From Adenophora triphylla var. japonica (lineage: Eukaryota; Streptophyta; Magnoliopsida; Asterales; Campanulaceae): a DNA stretch of 64,000 bases. A program made the translations under genes and the position numbers. Position 1 is the stretch's first letter, and each line of letters begins with the position of its first letter. The notes under the pieces are model-generated. The model had not been told where the DNA came from, did not search any database, and saw only the letters and a list, made by a program, of their open reading frames with translations. This document shows, piece by piece, positions 46,545 to 57,104 of this stretch. The DNA is taken from NCBI GenBank assembly GCA_022495995.1, contig JAFEMH010006952.1, forward strand, positions 43,404 through 107,403, written 5' to 3'.

Positions 46545-47394
46545 TAGAGGTGGCCGGTTTGGTTAACCAGCGATTTACGGTTACCGAACCGGCTGTTTAA
46601 ACCTTGGGGAGGAAGAACCGAAACTGAACCGGTTAATCGCCTAATTCAGTTACGATTTTTCGATTTATTCGGTTAACCCTTTTTTATTTTTTTTATTTTT
46701 TTTTCAAATTAGGTTTTTAAAAACAGTTACGAATTTTGAAAGAAATAAACTTAACTTTTTTAAATTTTATTAATTAAAATAAAATTACAAAGAGGCGAAC
46801 AACCAACCTTACCCTTTTATAAATAAGGGGGGACATTTAGGAGCCTTTACCTCAACCTAACTATTACAATTAAATAAAAATAAACCTAATCTAAAGTCTG
46901 AACTAATCTAATTAAAATAAAAATTAATCTAAAACATCATTCATTCATCAATCATCACTACTTTCCGTGGAGTCCTCGACATCGTATTGATATTTTGGAT
47001 CCGATAATAAACGATCCTCTTCATAAGGCAAGTCTTGTTGTCTTCCTTTCGCTCTAATCCAATCGCCAAGTAAGAGTTGATGTTCCAAGTTTTCACTAAT
47101 TAGTTGGGAACGTCTTTCATCCAAAATATTTCCTCCAACGCTAAATGCCGATTCAACCGCCACCGTTGAAGCGGGAGAGGCTAAGACTTCTTTTGCAACT
47201 ATTTGGTTCAACCGTTGGTTTTAACCGGCGGTTGGACCGGTATCCCTAACCTCCAACCGTAACTGAACCGCCAAAACCCCGATTTCGGTTAAGCCGGTCT
47301 GGTTCAACCGCGTTGACCGATTTTTCATGGTTTTGACCCGTTCAAAATCGGCCGATTAGCCGGTCCGATCCGATTCGATTCTTGGCCACCTCTA
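46545..47394 (-). mobile_element. hAT deletion derivative nested in the MULE
   Basis: Perfect 8-bp target duplication ACGAGAAG (46537-46544 and 47395-47402). Inverted ends TAGAGGTGGCC and GGCCACCTCTA. Subterminal DNA is rich in AACCGAACCGG and GGTTAACCGG words. The centre keeps the last exon of a hAT transposase on the minus strand, so this derives from an autonomous element by internal deletion. Confidence 0.93.
46948..47211 (-). pseudogene. hAT transposase C-terminal dimerisation fragment, 87 aa
   Basis: The frame reads MNQIVAKEVLASPASTVAVE, then SAFSVGGNILDERRSQL and LLLGDWIRA. This is the hAT C-terminal dimerisation motif (PAST-x-x-ESAFS-x-GG) plus an acidic tail. The rest of the transposase, including the catalytic DDE region and the BED finger, is absent. 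Confidence 0.85.
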
Positions 47395-48003
47395 ACGAGA
47401 AGGGAGAAGAGAGAGACATCGAGGAGCAACGATGACGAATGTTTCAGCTTTCAGATTAAAAGAAAAGCGGACGACAGACAAGATTAAAAGAAAAGCGGAC
47501 GACAGACAAGAGGGGAGATGAAGGAGATGGCAAAAAGGAGTAGGGAGGTAGTGGTGGGGTTTGGCCGCTGGGAAGGAATAAGAGGTGTGGGTGAGAGCAG
47601 GGGCGGCAATATCTAAATTAGGGATAAAACGGTAAAATGGGAAGAAGGGAAGATGAATTTGATGTATTTAATAGAGATTTATATCCTCCAAACCAGTTGC
47701 CTAGTTGCATTTATGGCTGCCATTCATTTGCATTTGGTAGTTGGGGTTTATAGTGAAGAAGACTGACTTCACGTGAATAACCCGTGCAAGTATCACTCCA
47801 TGGAAAAGACGAAAATATCCCTTAAGTAACACACGTGAGACGCACGTGTTACAACCTTCGTTAGTTTTTTAACTGGGCATCCAAAATTATACCTAATTGC
47901 AACAAAAATGCAAACTCAATAACCAACTTGTAACAAATGCAAATTCGATAACCAATTGAAATATTTTGACAAACTCAGGTAACTAAAAAATGCAATTTGC
48001 CCT

Positions 48004-48488
48004 AAAAAATAAAGAATCTTTAAAAACATAATAGTTTATGACATTTTGTTGATCAGATTTGTTAATACTAAAAAATTGTGTTTTATTTATTACATTATAT
48101 TTATATTATAATAAAATTAATTTTTTATTTATAAATATGACATTTATTTTAAAATAAACTAAAGAATATACAACATTTATTATAAAATGAAAAAAAAAAC
48201 CTTTTTTTTTAAGGAAAATATACTTAAGAGAGATGTGAGTTTTACTAGAGGCATCTTCCCAGATCACTTGGGACACTAGGAAAGTTTGAGGCTAAGAAGT
48301 CTGACTTTGAGAAGGGGCAAAAAGAGGGATCTTCCATGCTTTATTTGATAGTACAATTTCATATATTTTATCATTTGATTGTTTATGTAACGGATCTCTA
48401 ATAATACAGCTGAATATTTGGTTAGGAACTCTCAGTTATATGCGAGTTCTTGTATAAGATGAACCTCCGTCCGTTCTTGTATAAGATG
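48004..48488. other. AT-rich spacer
   Basis: No gene, repeat family or RNA recognised. 48230-48350 is less AT-rich (GGCATCTTCCCAGATCAC) but has no supported frame. Confidence 0.5.
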
Positions 48489-49747
48489 TGAAAACGTGAG
48501 TTTTTAGAGAATAAATATTGTTTTCTTATTTTCGAAATTATATCAAAGATGGTAAGTAGATTTTGGGACTTTCATGAAAGAATTATTGTGTCCTACTTTG
48601 ACAAGGACTTTGTAAATAAAGTAAATATCTTTTATTTATGTACATAGTTTTATATTAGGACTAACCTACTAACATTCTATTTCTTTGTGAGTGTGCTTTA
48701 TATTTCCTTAAAGGTTTTGAGATCTCACAAAGGAATGCTGTTGATTACGTGAAGATCTTCTCCATGGTGCATATAAATAGAAGAACATCAATACAAGAGA
48801 AGACACGGCTTAAAGAGAGAAAAATACTTTGTCATTCACGGTTCTCAACATTGTTGTTTTTGGTTGTGAGTGAAGGTTGTGACATACATCCGAACTTACA
48901 TCTAGGTTTTAATTGAGTTCTTTGTTTTACTTCTGACTAGAATAGGATCTACTTGGGAAATGGGTATTGTTCTTGTCGTAGAAGGTGATTAGAACTCATT
49001 TAGTATTTTCGTCTTTTAGTTTTTCACTTATTCATATTTTTGTAACCATCAAAAGTTTTATAGTGAAAAGTTTTTGGGCGTAAACCTAGTTTGCTGATCT
49101 CAAGATCAGTAAGCGTATATAACCCTTGTGTTATTTATTTATTTCGCTGCATTATTTGTGAATGTGTGGACAGTTGTGAGACACATCTGTACTCACATCC
49201 GTATTCTGTTCAGTTGTTTGAAGCTTCCTAGCTACACGAAACTTTCAATTGATATCAGAGCCAACTCTCGATATATTACTGAGTGTTGATCCAGAAAGTG
49301 TAGTCATTATGGAATGCCAAAATCATCAAAACAGGCCTCCTGTCTTGGATGTCACTAATTATTCTCTTTGGAAGTCTAAGATGCGTAATTACCTCAAAGG
49401 TATTGATGAAAGAGCTTGGATGTGTATCCTTGTTGCATGGCAACCTCCTACTGTGGAGAAGAAGCCTGCTTCTGATGTTGGTGAGTCTATTTTCAAAAGA
49501 AAACCTGAAGAGCAATGGACTCTTGAAGAAATACATTCTGCTAATTATAATTCGAAAGCAATGGGTGCTATTTTCAGCCATGTTTCTGGAAATATGTACA
49601 AGCTTATCACTAATGAAAGTGTTGCTAAAGCTGCTTGGGATATTTTGCAATCACAATGTGAGGAAGCACCAAGTGTAAAGGCTACTATGCTTAGAATTTT
49701 AATGAATAGGTTTGAAATACTTTGAATGGAAGAGACTGAGGACATAG
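48489..49747 (+). mobile_element. Second copy of the Sirevirus-like copia element, 5' part only
   Basis: LTR 48489-49247 (759 bp, TGAAAACGTGAG to AACTTTCA) is the same family as 40055-40822 but in plus orientation and more diverged. The primer site 49250-49261 reads TGATATCAGAGC, one change from consensus. Gag starts at 49309 and is cut by gypsy element A at about 49748. The rest should lie beyond the window. Confidence 0.88.
49309..49747 (+). pseudogene. Copia gag start, truncated by element A
   Basis: MECQNHQNRPPVLD, NYSLWKSKMRNYLK and SHVSGNMYKLITNES match the gag at 39993-38902. A CGA codon has become TGA in FEIL-stop (about 49723), a CpG-type transition. Coding continues MEETEDIV until the element A LTR. 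Confidence 0.85.
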
Positions 49748-51461
49748 TGTGATGAATGTGCCCCACCGCGATTTTTCTTTTGAAAATCATTTAAAAAAAA
49801 AAAACGGGAGTCGCCACGCCATTTTTATTTTAAGGGCCAAAACTTTGAAAAATGCCCGAGATTAGAGATTTGAGTTCGGAGGTCACGTTATACTCCGGGA
49901 AGAACGTTAGGGTTCACCCGGAATGCCTCGTAAAACGAGTCTTCCTAATTTGAAACCATTTGTGTGTGTGTGTTTCTTTTTAGTTAAAATAAGTGCAAAC
50001 TGAGAGAACTAAAAATTGAGAACTCTTTGTAAGACATTAAAAAAGTCCCATGATTTTTGATATGATTTTAGGGTTGAGTTTTGATACTCAAAAGACTCCT
50101 TGAAGTTGAAAGTCAATTCTGCTAGAATGAAAAAGACAGTGGACACTTGATTTTAAAATGGATTTAAGGGTTTTAAAACTTCAGAATCTGAGGAAAGTCA
50201 GAGAATGAAAGTTGTTCAAAACATCTTAAATAAGATGACTGCAAAATATTTTTATGATTGGAGATGATTTGAGGGACCAAAACCTTCTGAAAATCACAGA
50301 TGTGAAATCTGGATTTTCAGAGACTGCTAAACTGACTTTTGGAAAATAATTTGAAAAAGGGACTTATACTCACGCAAAAAACAAAGTCTGGAATCCTATG
50401 GATGTTGGCTACAAAAAGTATTTTGTAGTCAACACCAAATTCCAAGTTTTTCTGTGTCCAAAAAATTAGATAATGGACAGAGGTCTTAGAGAAAGGCTAC
50501 TGGACAGCAACATTCTCAAGAAGGAAAATGTGATTTAAAGGGGATTTACATCCATGCTTTGTCCCCATTTCCTTAGGCTTTGATTAGTTATCACTAAACT
50601 TGTTTAGTAGTGATCTACTATATCAAGCCATCCTTAGGGTACATTAGGACTTAAAGCACTTCATTTGCTTGGAATGGGGGAGATTTAACTTGAAATCAAG
50701 ATTTTATGTATGAAAATTGATCTTTAGGTTAAGAGAATGTTTTCAAGAAAGTAAAAATAATTTGAAAGGAATGTTGATCCTTATAGAAGATCATCCATGG
50801 AGATGAACTTGCATGGTGATCCTCTTGGATCTAGGGGAAGGGATGGACAACAAACAAGTTACATCTTTGAAATGTGAGATGCATGCATGGATGAGGGAGG
50901 TTTAAGGTAAGGAGAAGGAGGGTTTACCAATGGTGGTATCCTATCTTCTTTGTGTTTGTGTTTGAGACTTGAATTTAGTGAGTATTTGGTGAGTGAGATT
51001 TGGGAAAATGATTAAGAAAAAGGTGGCAATTCAAAGGAATTCCCACTGTTTTCTAAAATATTTTCGCCAAGGTGCTGTGTGAGTGAATTGTTCTTCATTT
51101 TATTCCTGGTTTTTCTGAGATTGAGGGGCTCTATTTATAGGCCTCTGAAATCTTCAAAACCATCCGCGCGGATGAGTATGACAGCGTGCACTGTTCATTA
51201 AATGATGCTGCAGGCTTTGGACAAAGGGAATATATTTTCAAAATAAGCAACCAGTTGTTGTTTTACAGATTTCTATTTTCGAATTTTTCTCTTTTGTGAA
51301 ATTATTTCCCTTGTTTAACTCTAAATAGCAATCCCCAACTTACCCTTGCTTTGTTAGAAAAGTTAGGTTTTGTTAGAAAAGTTAAGGTTTGAGTTAAGAA
51401 TGTGAAGGCTTTCGTTAGTTTTCTAACGGAAATACTAAAAACTCAAATTGGAGCACTTACA
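49748..51461 (-). repeat. LTR of element A
   Basis: Plus-strand TGTGATGAATGTG to GAGCACTTACA, 1714 bp, related along its length to 54420-56155. It shares with the E1 LTR a GAGTCGCCACGCC block, a GTTCGGAGGTCA block and the CTCGTAAAACGAG hairpin (49927-49939). The inner flank on minus reads GCCGAGGGGCTAC just before the LTR. Confidence 0.85.
51131..51174 (-). promoter_or_regulatory. LTR A promoter: TATA box plus CATCCGC-GCGGATG dyad
   Basis: Minus-strand TATA box at 51131-51140 (complement of CTATTTATAG). A perfect 14-bp palindrome at 51161-51174 lies 20 bp upstream in element sense. Confidence 0.65.
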
Positions 51462-51576
51462 GTAGCCCCTCGGCGACGGCGCTTTCGAAGGAAGCGGGGT
51501 CGTCGATAAGAGTAAGGCTCCATATTTGACAAGGGGTGACCAAAGTGGTCAGATGGCTGGACCTGGTAATAGGCTA

Positions 51577-51616
51577 CCTACGTATCCTTAAGAGGAATCA
51601 AGCCGGTCATAGTTCG
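51577..51616 (+). repeat. CTACG...CGTAG stem-loop module, copy 5
   Basis: Inner stem TCCT/AGGA with loop TAAG. The outer right arm is CATAG here, one base off (a CpG-type change). A GACC-AAAGT-GGTC hairpin precedes it. Confidence 0.65.
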
Positions 51617-51654
51617 GGTCTTTCGATGTTGACCCTGGAATGACTATTTTGAGG

Positions 51655-52570
51655 CGTCAACCTGGTAATGATGGCGTTTTAGGTGCCTCGGACCTTGAAG
51701 ATGGCGTTTTAGGTGCCTCGAACCTTGAAAATGATGGCGTTTTAGGTGCCTCAAACCTTGATGATGGCGTTTTAGGTGCCTCGGACCTTGATGATGGCGT
51801 TTTAGGTGCCTCGAACCTTTGGTGATGGCGTTTTAGGCGTTTTAGGTGCCTCGGACCTTGGTGATGGCGTTTTAGGTGCCTCGGACCTTGATGATGATGG
51901 CGTTTTAGGTGCCTCAGACCTTTGGTGATGATGGCATTTTAGGTGCCTCGAACCTTTGGTGATGGCGTTTTAGGTGCCTCGGACCTTTGGTGATGGCATT
52001 TTAGGTGCCTCAGACCTTTGGTGATGATGGCGTTTTAGGTGCCTCGATCCTTAAAGATGATGGCGTTTTAGGTGCCTCGAACCTTGATGATGATGGCGTT
52101 TTAGGTGCCTCGAACCTTGAAGATGACGGCGTTTTAGGTGCCTCGGACCTTGATGATGGCGCTTTAGGTCCTCGAACCTTTGGTAATGGCGTTTTAGGTG
52201 CCTCGGACCTTGATGATGATGGCATTTTAGGTGCCTCAGACCTTTGGTGATGATGGCGTTTTAGGTGCCTCGATCCTTAAAGATGATGGCGTTTTAGGTG
52301 CCTCGAACCTTGATGATGATGGCGTTTTAGGTGCCTCGAACCTTGATGATGATGGCGTTTTAGGTGCCTCGAACCTTGATGATGATGGCGTTTTAGGTGC
52401 CTCAGACCTTTGGTGATAATGGCATTTTAGGTGCCTCGATCCTTAAAGATGATGGCATTTTAGGTGCCTCGAACCTTGATGATGATGGCGTTTTAGGTGC
52501 CTCGAACCTTGATGATGGCGTTTTAGGTGCCTCAGACCTGGATGATGGCGTTTTAGGTGCCTCAGACCTT
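51655..52570. repeat. Element A minisatellite 1, 30-39 bp unit x ~27
   Basis: Unit GATGGCGTTTTAGGTGCCTC plus GGACCTTGAT or GAACCTTGAT, with extra GAT triplets in some copies. Translated, many runs read DGVLGASNLD, but single-base insertions (CCTTTGG) break the frame repeatedly. Confidence 0.95.
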
Positions 52571-52685
52571 AAAGATTTGGGATTGATGGTCCTTTGGTGG
52601 ACTTCATTTGAAGGGGCCGGTCTTACGTTCTTTGCGGGAAAGGGGATGACCGTTTTGGTCGAGTGGCTGGACCTATGGTAGGCTA

Positions 52686-52725
52686 CCTACGTATCCTTAA
52701 GAGGAATCAAGCCAATCGTAGTTCG
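52686..52725 (+). repeat. CTACG...CGTAG stem-loop module, copy 6
   Basis: Inner stem TCCT/AGGA with loop TAAG, outer CCTACG/CGTAG intact. Preceded by GACC-GTTTT-GGTC (52649-52661). Confidence 0.65.
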
Positions 52726-52734
52726 AAAACTGCT

Positions 52735-53085
52735 GGGAACGGGATTCCGTTAGCTTTCGTTGGAGAAATCGGACTTACGTTTTACTGCCGTTGATGATAA
52801 TGAGGAAAGAAACGGGATTCCATTAACTTTCATTGGAGAAATCGGACTTACGTTTTACTGCCGTTGATGATAATGAGGAAAGAAACGGGATTCCGTTAAC
52901 TTTCGTTGGAGAAATCGGACTTACGTTTTACTGCCGTTGCTGATAATGAGGAAATAAACGGGATTCCGTTAGCTTTCGTTGGAGAAATCGGACTTACGTT
53001 TTACTGCCGTTGCTGATAATGAGGAAAGAAACGGGATTTCGTTAACTTTTGTTGGAGAAATCGGACTTACGTTTTACTGCCGTGA
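52735..53085. repeat. Element A minisatellite 2, about 70-bp unit x 5
   Basis: Unit contains ACGGGATTCCGTTA, GGAGAAATCGGACTTACG and TTTTACTGCCGTTG. Element B has a diverged, much longer array of the same family. Confidence 0.9.
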
Positions 53086-53200
53086 AGTTCTTTTGGAAGG
53101 GGACTAACCTAGGTAGACTTTGGTTATCCTCCGCTAAGTTTAGGACTAAACTGCAGAGTCCTGAAATTTTAAAGGGCAAAATAGTCTTTTTGGCCCTTCA

Positions 53201-53243
53201 TTCCTGTCCGCGGACAGGAACGTAACCCAGACTGGTTTTTTAA
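53201..53243 (+). promoter_or_regulatory. PMD gene promoter in A: perfect 20-bp palindrome plus TATA-like box
   Basis: Palindrome 53201-53220 with arm TTCCTGTCCG, followed about 15 bp downstream by TTTTTTAAAAGG. A CT-rich leader and a (GA)n run (53293-53336) precede the ATG at 53397. Confidence 0.55.
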
Positions 53244-53289
53244 AAGGGCGCCGCCCTTCTTCTTCCTCTTCACAGTTTGTTCTGCAATT

Positions 53290-53338
<49 letters not shown>

Positions 53339-53396
53339 CTGCCATTTTTGCCCAAGAAGCTTCGAAATCCTTCCGTTTTCTTTGATTTTTCGACCA

Positions 53397-54419
53397 ATGG
53401 AACACGGGGAAGTTGCTATTCAAGGCCAAGGACGCGGCCCGATCGCGGAGAGGCGATTAGAGCTTGTGAGGATGAGGAGGCATTACTCACTTTCGCAATC
53501 GATTGCGGAGGAGCCATATCCCGATGCGTGGCAACATTGGTCCACTGATCCGAGTCTTCGCACGGTATACTTCGAATTTCTTCATTTCCTTTGTCGATTT
53601 TCATTTGAAATTGATTTTTTGTGATTTTTTTTTTGAATCCGAAAATTGTGCCTCTTTTGGCCTCGAAATTGGACTTTGATGATTTGCATGTTGTAATGAG
53701 TATATAGATAATCAAAATATGCATTTTGTTTGAGAAAAGTATGGGCGATTTGCCATTTTTTTTTTGAAATATGAGATGACGAAAATTTGCCCGAATCCGG
53801 GACGGACTTCTTTTTTTTGTTGCATGTAGGATTTTTGCAATGAGATATGTTTTTATAAATGATATGAATGTATGCATGCATGTTTTATGATTTTTTGTGA
53901 AAAATGGGACGGTTTTTTTGCTTCCGTTGATTGAATGTATGAATGTGAAAAATTGTTTCTGTATGCTATTTCATGAAAAATGGGACGGAGTTTAGCTTTC
54001 GTTGACTCAATGTTATTGACATGTCTCTTTATGCATGAATGGATGATGAATGGTGATTGCTCAAAAATCTTTTCTTTTGTGCGAGAGAAATGGGGCTGAG
54101 TCCACTATATGCCGTTATGCTGCCGATTTTTTTCAAAACTTTATGTCTATGATGCATGTGTATGCTTTTAAATGCAAATGCAATTTTTCTTCTTTTTTTT
54201 TTTTTTTTTTTTTGTTTATCTTTCATTTGCAGGGTGGAGATCGTTTTGTGACGGAGCAGCTGAATAAGCTGAAGACTCGGGGATCAGTGGAGGCTGTGAT
54301 CGGCCTGTGGGATCGGCTTCCAGTCTTGGGCAGAGGAGATTTGATGAGTCCGAGACAAATCGTCATTGAGACCGGGTTGTATGAGTTCATCGAGTGTCTG
54401 AGGGGGTTGCTCAAGTTCC
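53397..54419 (+). pseudogene. Antisense PMD-like gene of A, exon 1, intron and start of exon 2
   Basis: Exon 1 (53397-53564, 56 codons) reads MEHGEVAIQGQGRGPIAERR onward to a GTATAC donor. The intron is 668 bp with a T-rich end and GCAG acceptor. Exon 2 starts at 54233 with GGDRFVTEQLNKLKTRGSVE and is cut by element B after CLRGLLKF. Exon boundaries are the same as in B. The frame is open up to the insertion. Confidence 0.75.
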
Positions 54420-56155
54420 TGTGATGATGTGTCGCCATTTCGCGGGAGGAAATTCGATTTTTTGCGTTTCTTTGAAAAAATCAAATAAAACCCGGAAAAA
54501 GAACGGAGTCGCCACGCCATTTTTATTTTAAGGGACAAAACTTTGAAAAATGCCCGAGATCAGAAATTTGGGTTCGGAGGTCATGTTACACGCCGGGAAG
54601 GACGTTAGTGTGCACCCGGAATGCCTCGTAAAACGAGTCTTCCAAGCTGAAAATCATTTGTGTGTGTGTGTGTGTGTGTGTGTTTTGGCCAAAATAATTT
54701 GAAACTCAGAAAAGTAAAAATTGGGATATCTTTTTAGGACTTTAAACTGATCCCATGATTTTTTGGAAGATTTTTGGATTGAGATTTGGTACTCAAAAGA
54801 CCTTTTGAAGTTGAGAGTCACTTCTGCCAGAATGAAAAAGGCAGTGAACCTTAGATTTTGAAATGGATTCAAGGGTCTTAAAACTTCATAATCTGGATAA
54901 ACTCAGAGAATGAAAGTTGTTCCAGACACCTTATATAAGAAGATTTGAGGGGTCAAAACCTTCTGGAAATCTCAGATATGCAATCTGGATTTCCAGGAGC
55001 TGATGAACTGGCCTCTAAAAGAAAATTTGAAAAGAGGAGTTTTACTCACCCAAAAAATAAAGTAAAAATATGTCTGGAAAGCTCTGGATGTTGGATACAA
55101 AAAGTGTTTTGTAGTCAACACCAAATTCCAAGTTTATCTGTGTCCAAAAATTAGGACAATGGACTGGGGTCTGGAAAATTGCTACTGGACAGCAACTTCC
55201 CAAGAAAGAAAATATGATTTTAAAGGGGGTTTTGCATCCATGCTTGTCCCCATTTCCCTAGGTTTTGGTTAGTGATCACTTGACATTTTAGTGGTGAGTC
55301 AACTATACCAAACCATCCTTGGGGTACATTAGGACTAAGCACTTCATTTGCTTGGGAAGGGGATTTTTATCCTTTGAAAATGAGATTTGATGCTTGAAAA
55401 TGTTTTTAGGGTTTTGAAAATGAGTTTTCTTTGCAAGAAAGTAAGAGAACTTGAAAATAATGTTGATCCTTGTAGGAGATCATCCATGGAGATGAACTTC
55501 CATGGTGATCTTCTTGGATCTAAGACAAGAAGATGAATGAACTACATTTTGTAGTTTGAAAATGCATGCATGGATGAGAGATTTGGGGTAAGAAGAGGGA
55601 GGTTATACCTATCTTCTTTGTATTTTGGGACTTTGGCTTGAATATATGAGTGTTTGAGGCTTGAATGCAAGAGTGTTTGGGTTTGATTTGAGTGAGTGAA
55701 AGTTGGGAAGATTCAAGAGAAAAAGGTGACAATTCTTAAAGAATTCTCACTGTTTTCTCGAGTATATTCGCCAAATACTGTGAATTTTGTTCTTCCTCCT
55801 CTTTATTTTTGTGACTGGAGGGCTCAATTTATAGCTCTCTGAATTTTGCAATCTCATCCCCGCGGATAGGACCTGCAGCGTGCACTGTTCATTAAATGCT
55901 GCTCCAGGCTTTGGACAAGAGGAATAATCTTTTTTTAAAATTCAAATTAACCAGCCAGATTATGTTTCCAGCCATTTCTTTTTTTGGTTTTTCTTATTTC
56001 TTTTGCTTTTTTGATTCCTTTCCTTGGTTTATCTTTTTTTGGCAATCCCTAATCTACCCTTGGTTGGTTAGAAATGTTAGGAATTGTTAGAAATGTTATA
56101 ACTTTCGTTAATTTTCTAACGAAAATTCTAACAAGCTCAAATTGGAGCACTTACA
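54420..56155 (-). repeat. 3' LTR of element B
   Basis: Plus-strand TGTGATGATGTG to GAGCACTTACA, 1736 bp. It includes a (TG)n run (54658-54681), hairpin CTCGTAAAACGAG (54625-54637), a minus-strand TATA box (complement of AATTTATAGC, about 55826) and, just upstream of it in element sense, an imperfect dyad ATCC-CCGC-GGAT (55856-55867). Confidence 0.88.
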
Positions 56156-56267
56156 GTAGCCCCTCGGCGACGGCGCTTTCGAAGGAAGCGGGGTCGTCGA
56201 TAAGAGTAAGGCTCCATATTTGGCAGGATGATTAGGTGATCGAGTGGCTGAACCTAGCGATAGGCTA

Positions 56268-56307
56268 CCTACGTATCCCGAATGGGAATCAAGCCAGTCG
56301 TAGTTCG
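56268..56307 (+). repeat. CTACG...CGTAG stem-loop module, copy 7
   Basis: Inner stem TCCC/GGGA with loop GAAT, outer CCTACG/CGTAG. The preceding small hairpin is GAT-TAGGTG-ATC instead of GACC...GGTC, again complementary. Confidence 0.65.
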
Positions 56308-56394
56308 GATCTTTGACCCTGGAGATGATGGCGTTTTAGGTGCCTCGAACCTGATGAGCGAGTTAGGATCGATTCTTTGGAGAGAAACTCTGCT

Positions 56395-56530
56395 GGGGGT
56401 AAGAGATGACCATTTTCGGTCTGATGACTATCCGCTCTGCTGGGGATAGGAATGACCATTTTCGGTCTGATGGCTATCCGCTCTGCTGGGGATAAGAATG
56501 ACCATTTTCAGTCTGATGGCTATCCGCTCT
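56395..56530. repeat. Element B repeat, about 47-bp unit x 3
   Basis: GATGACCATTTTCGGTCTGA then TGGCTATCCGCTCTGCTGGG, three near-identical copies. GACC...GGTC is an internal inverted pair. Confidence 0.85.
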
Positions 56531-56559
56531 GCTGGGGATGATTGCGATTTATCGCTTTC

Positions 56560-56980
56560 CTAGTGATAGCGTCTTAGGTGCCTCGAACCTTGGAGATGGC
56601 GTTTTAGGTGCCTCGGACCTTGGAGATGGCGTTTTAGGTGCCTCGAACCTTGGAGATGGCGTTTTAGGTGCCTCGGACCTTGGAGATGGCGTTTTAGGTG
56701 CCTCGAACCTTGGTGATGGCGTTTTAGGTGCCTCGAACCTTTGGAGATGATGACTTTTTAGGTGCCTCGAACCTTGGTGATGGCGTTTTAGGTGCCTCGA
56801 ACCTTTGGAGATGATGGCTTTTTAGGTGCCTCGAACCTTTGGAGATGATGGCTTTTTAGGTGCCTCGAACCTTGATGGTGATGATGGCTTTTTAGGTGCC
56901 TCGAACCTTGATGATGATGGCTTTTTAGGTGCCTCGAACCTTGGTGATGGCGTTTTAGGTGCCTCGAACCTTGATTTGAA
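56560..56980. repeat. Element B minisatellite 1, 30-36 bp unit x ~12
   Basis: Same family as 51655-52570: GGCGTTTTAGGTGCCTCGAA with CCTTGGAGAT. An isolated unit also sits at 56325-56352. Confidence 0.93.
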
Positions 56981-57061
56981 ATGGCCTTTCGGTGGACTTT
57001 GTCTGCTGCCGAAGGAGAGGGTGACCGTTTTGGTCGAGGGGCTGGACCTAATGATAGGCTA

Positions 57062-57103
57062 CCTACGTATCCCTAGCGGGGAATCAAGCCCTTTCGTAGT
57101 TCG
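57062..57103 (+). repeat. CTACG...CGTAG stem-loop module, copy 8
   Basis: Inner stem TCCC/GGGA with loop TAGC plus one bulged G, outer CCTACG/CGTAG. Preceded by GACC-GTTTT-GGTC (57022-57034). Confidence 0.6.
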
Positions 57104-57104
57104 A

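Larger units (their letters stand above)
45367..48003. mobile_element. Long-TIR MULE-like element
   Basis: About 195 bp at each end are inverted repeats of each other with scattered changes (45367-45562 and 47809-48003). They start AGGGCAAATTGCATTTTAG and include GTTAAAAAACTAACGAAGG. Long TIRs of this wording are common among plant Mutator-like elements. Flanks are A-rich and show no clean 9-bp duplication. Inside are a two-copy 37-bp repeat with ACCACCAACCACCGCCACAC (45757-45830), a two-copy AAAAGCGGACGACAGACAAG repeat (47460-47510), a Stowaway and a hAT remnant. No MULE transposase is seen. Confidence 0.7.
49748..54419 (-). mobile_element. A: TAT/Ogre-like gypsy element, 3' part, cut by element B
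   Basis: Begins with an LTR (49748-51461), then polypurine-like DNA, a minisatellite, a second minisatellite and the plus-strand PMD gene, cut at 54419 by element B. The same features follow in the same order in B. Orientation is inferred from E1, whose gag and primer site are on minus. The gag half lies past B, outside the window. It inserted in the copia gag at 49748. Confidence 0.8.

Noticed and set aside
51640..52681. Repeat proteins DGVLGASN... as real genes
   Set aside because: No proper start, and the frame is broken by single-base insertions every few hundred bases.
52686..52725. Stem-loop modules as tRNA-like genes (GTAGTTCGA near the end)
   Set aside because: No acceptor stem, anticodon arm or CCA-compatible end can be drawn; only two nested hairpins form.
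53293..53336. (GA)n run as a functional element
   Set aside because: A simple microsatellite, absent at the equivalent place in B except for a short GAGAGAG. It may matter for transcription but nothing shows it.
49748..56155. LTR A and LTR B as the two ends of one element
   Set aside because: No primer site precedes LTR B, the internal segment ends in mid-exon of the PMD gene, and the same internal features start again after LTR B. Nesting explains this better.
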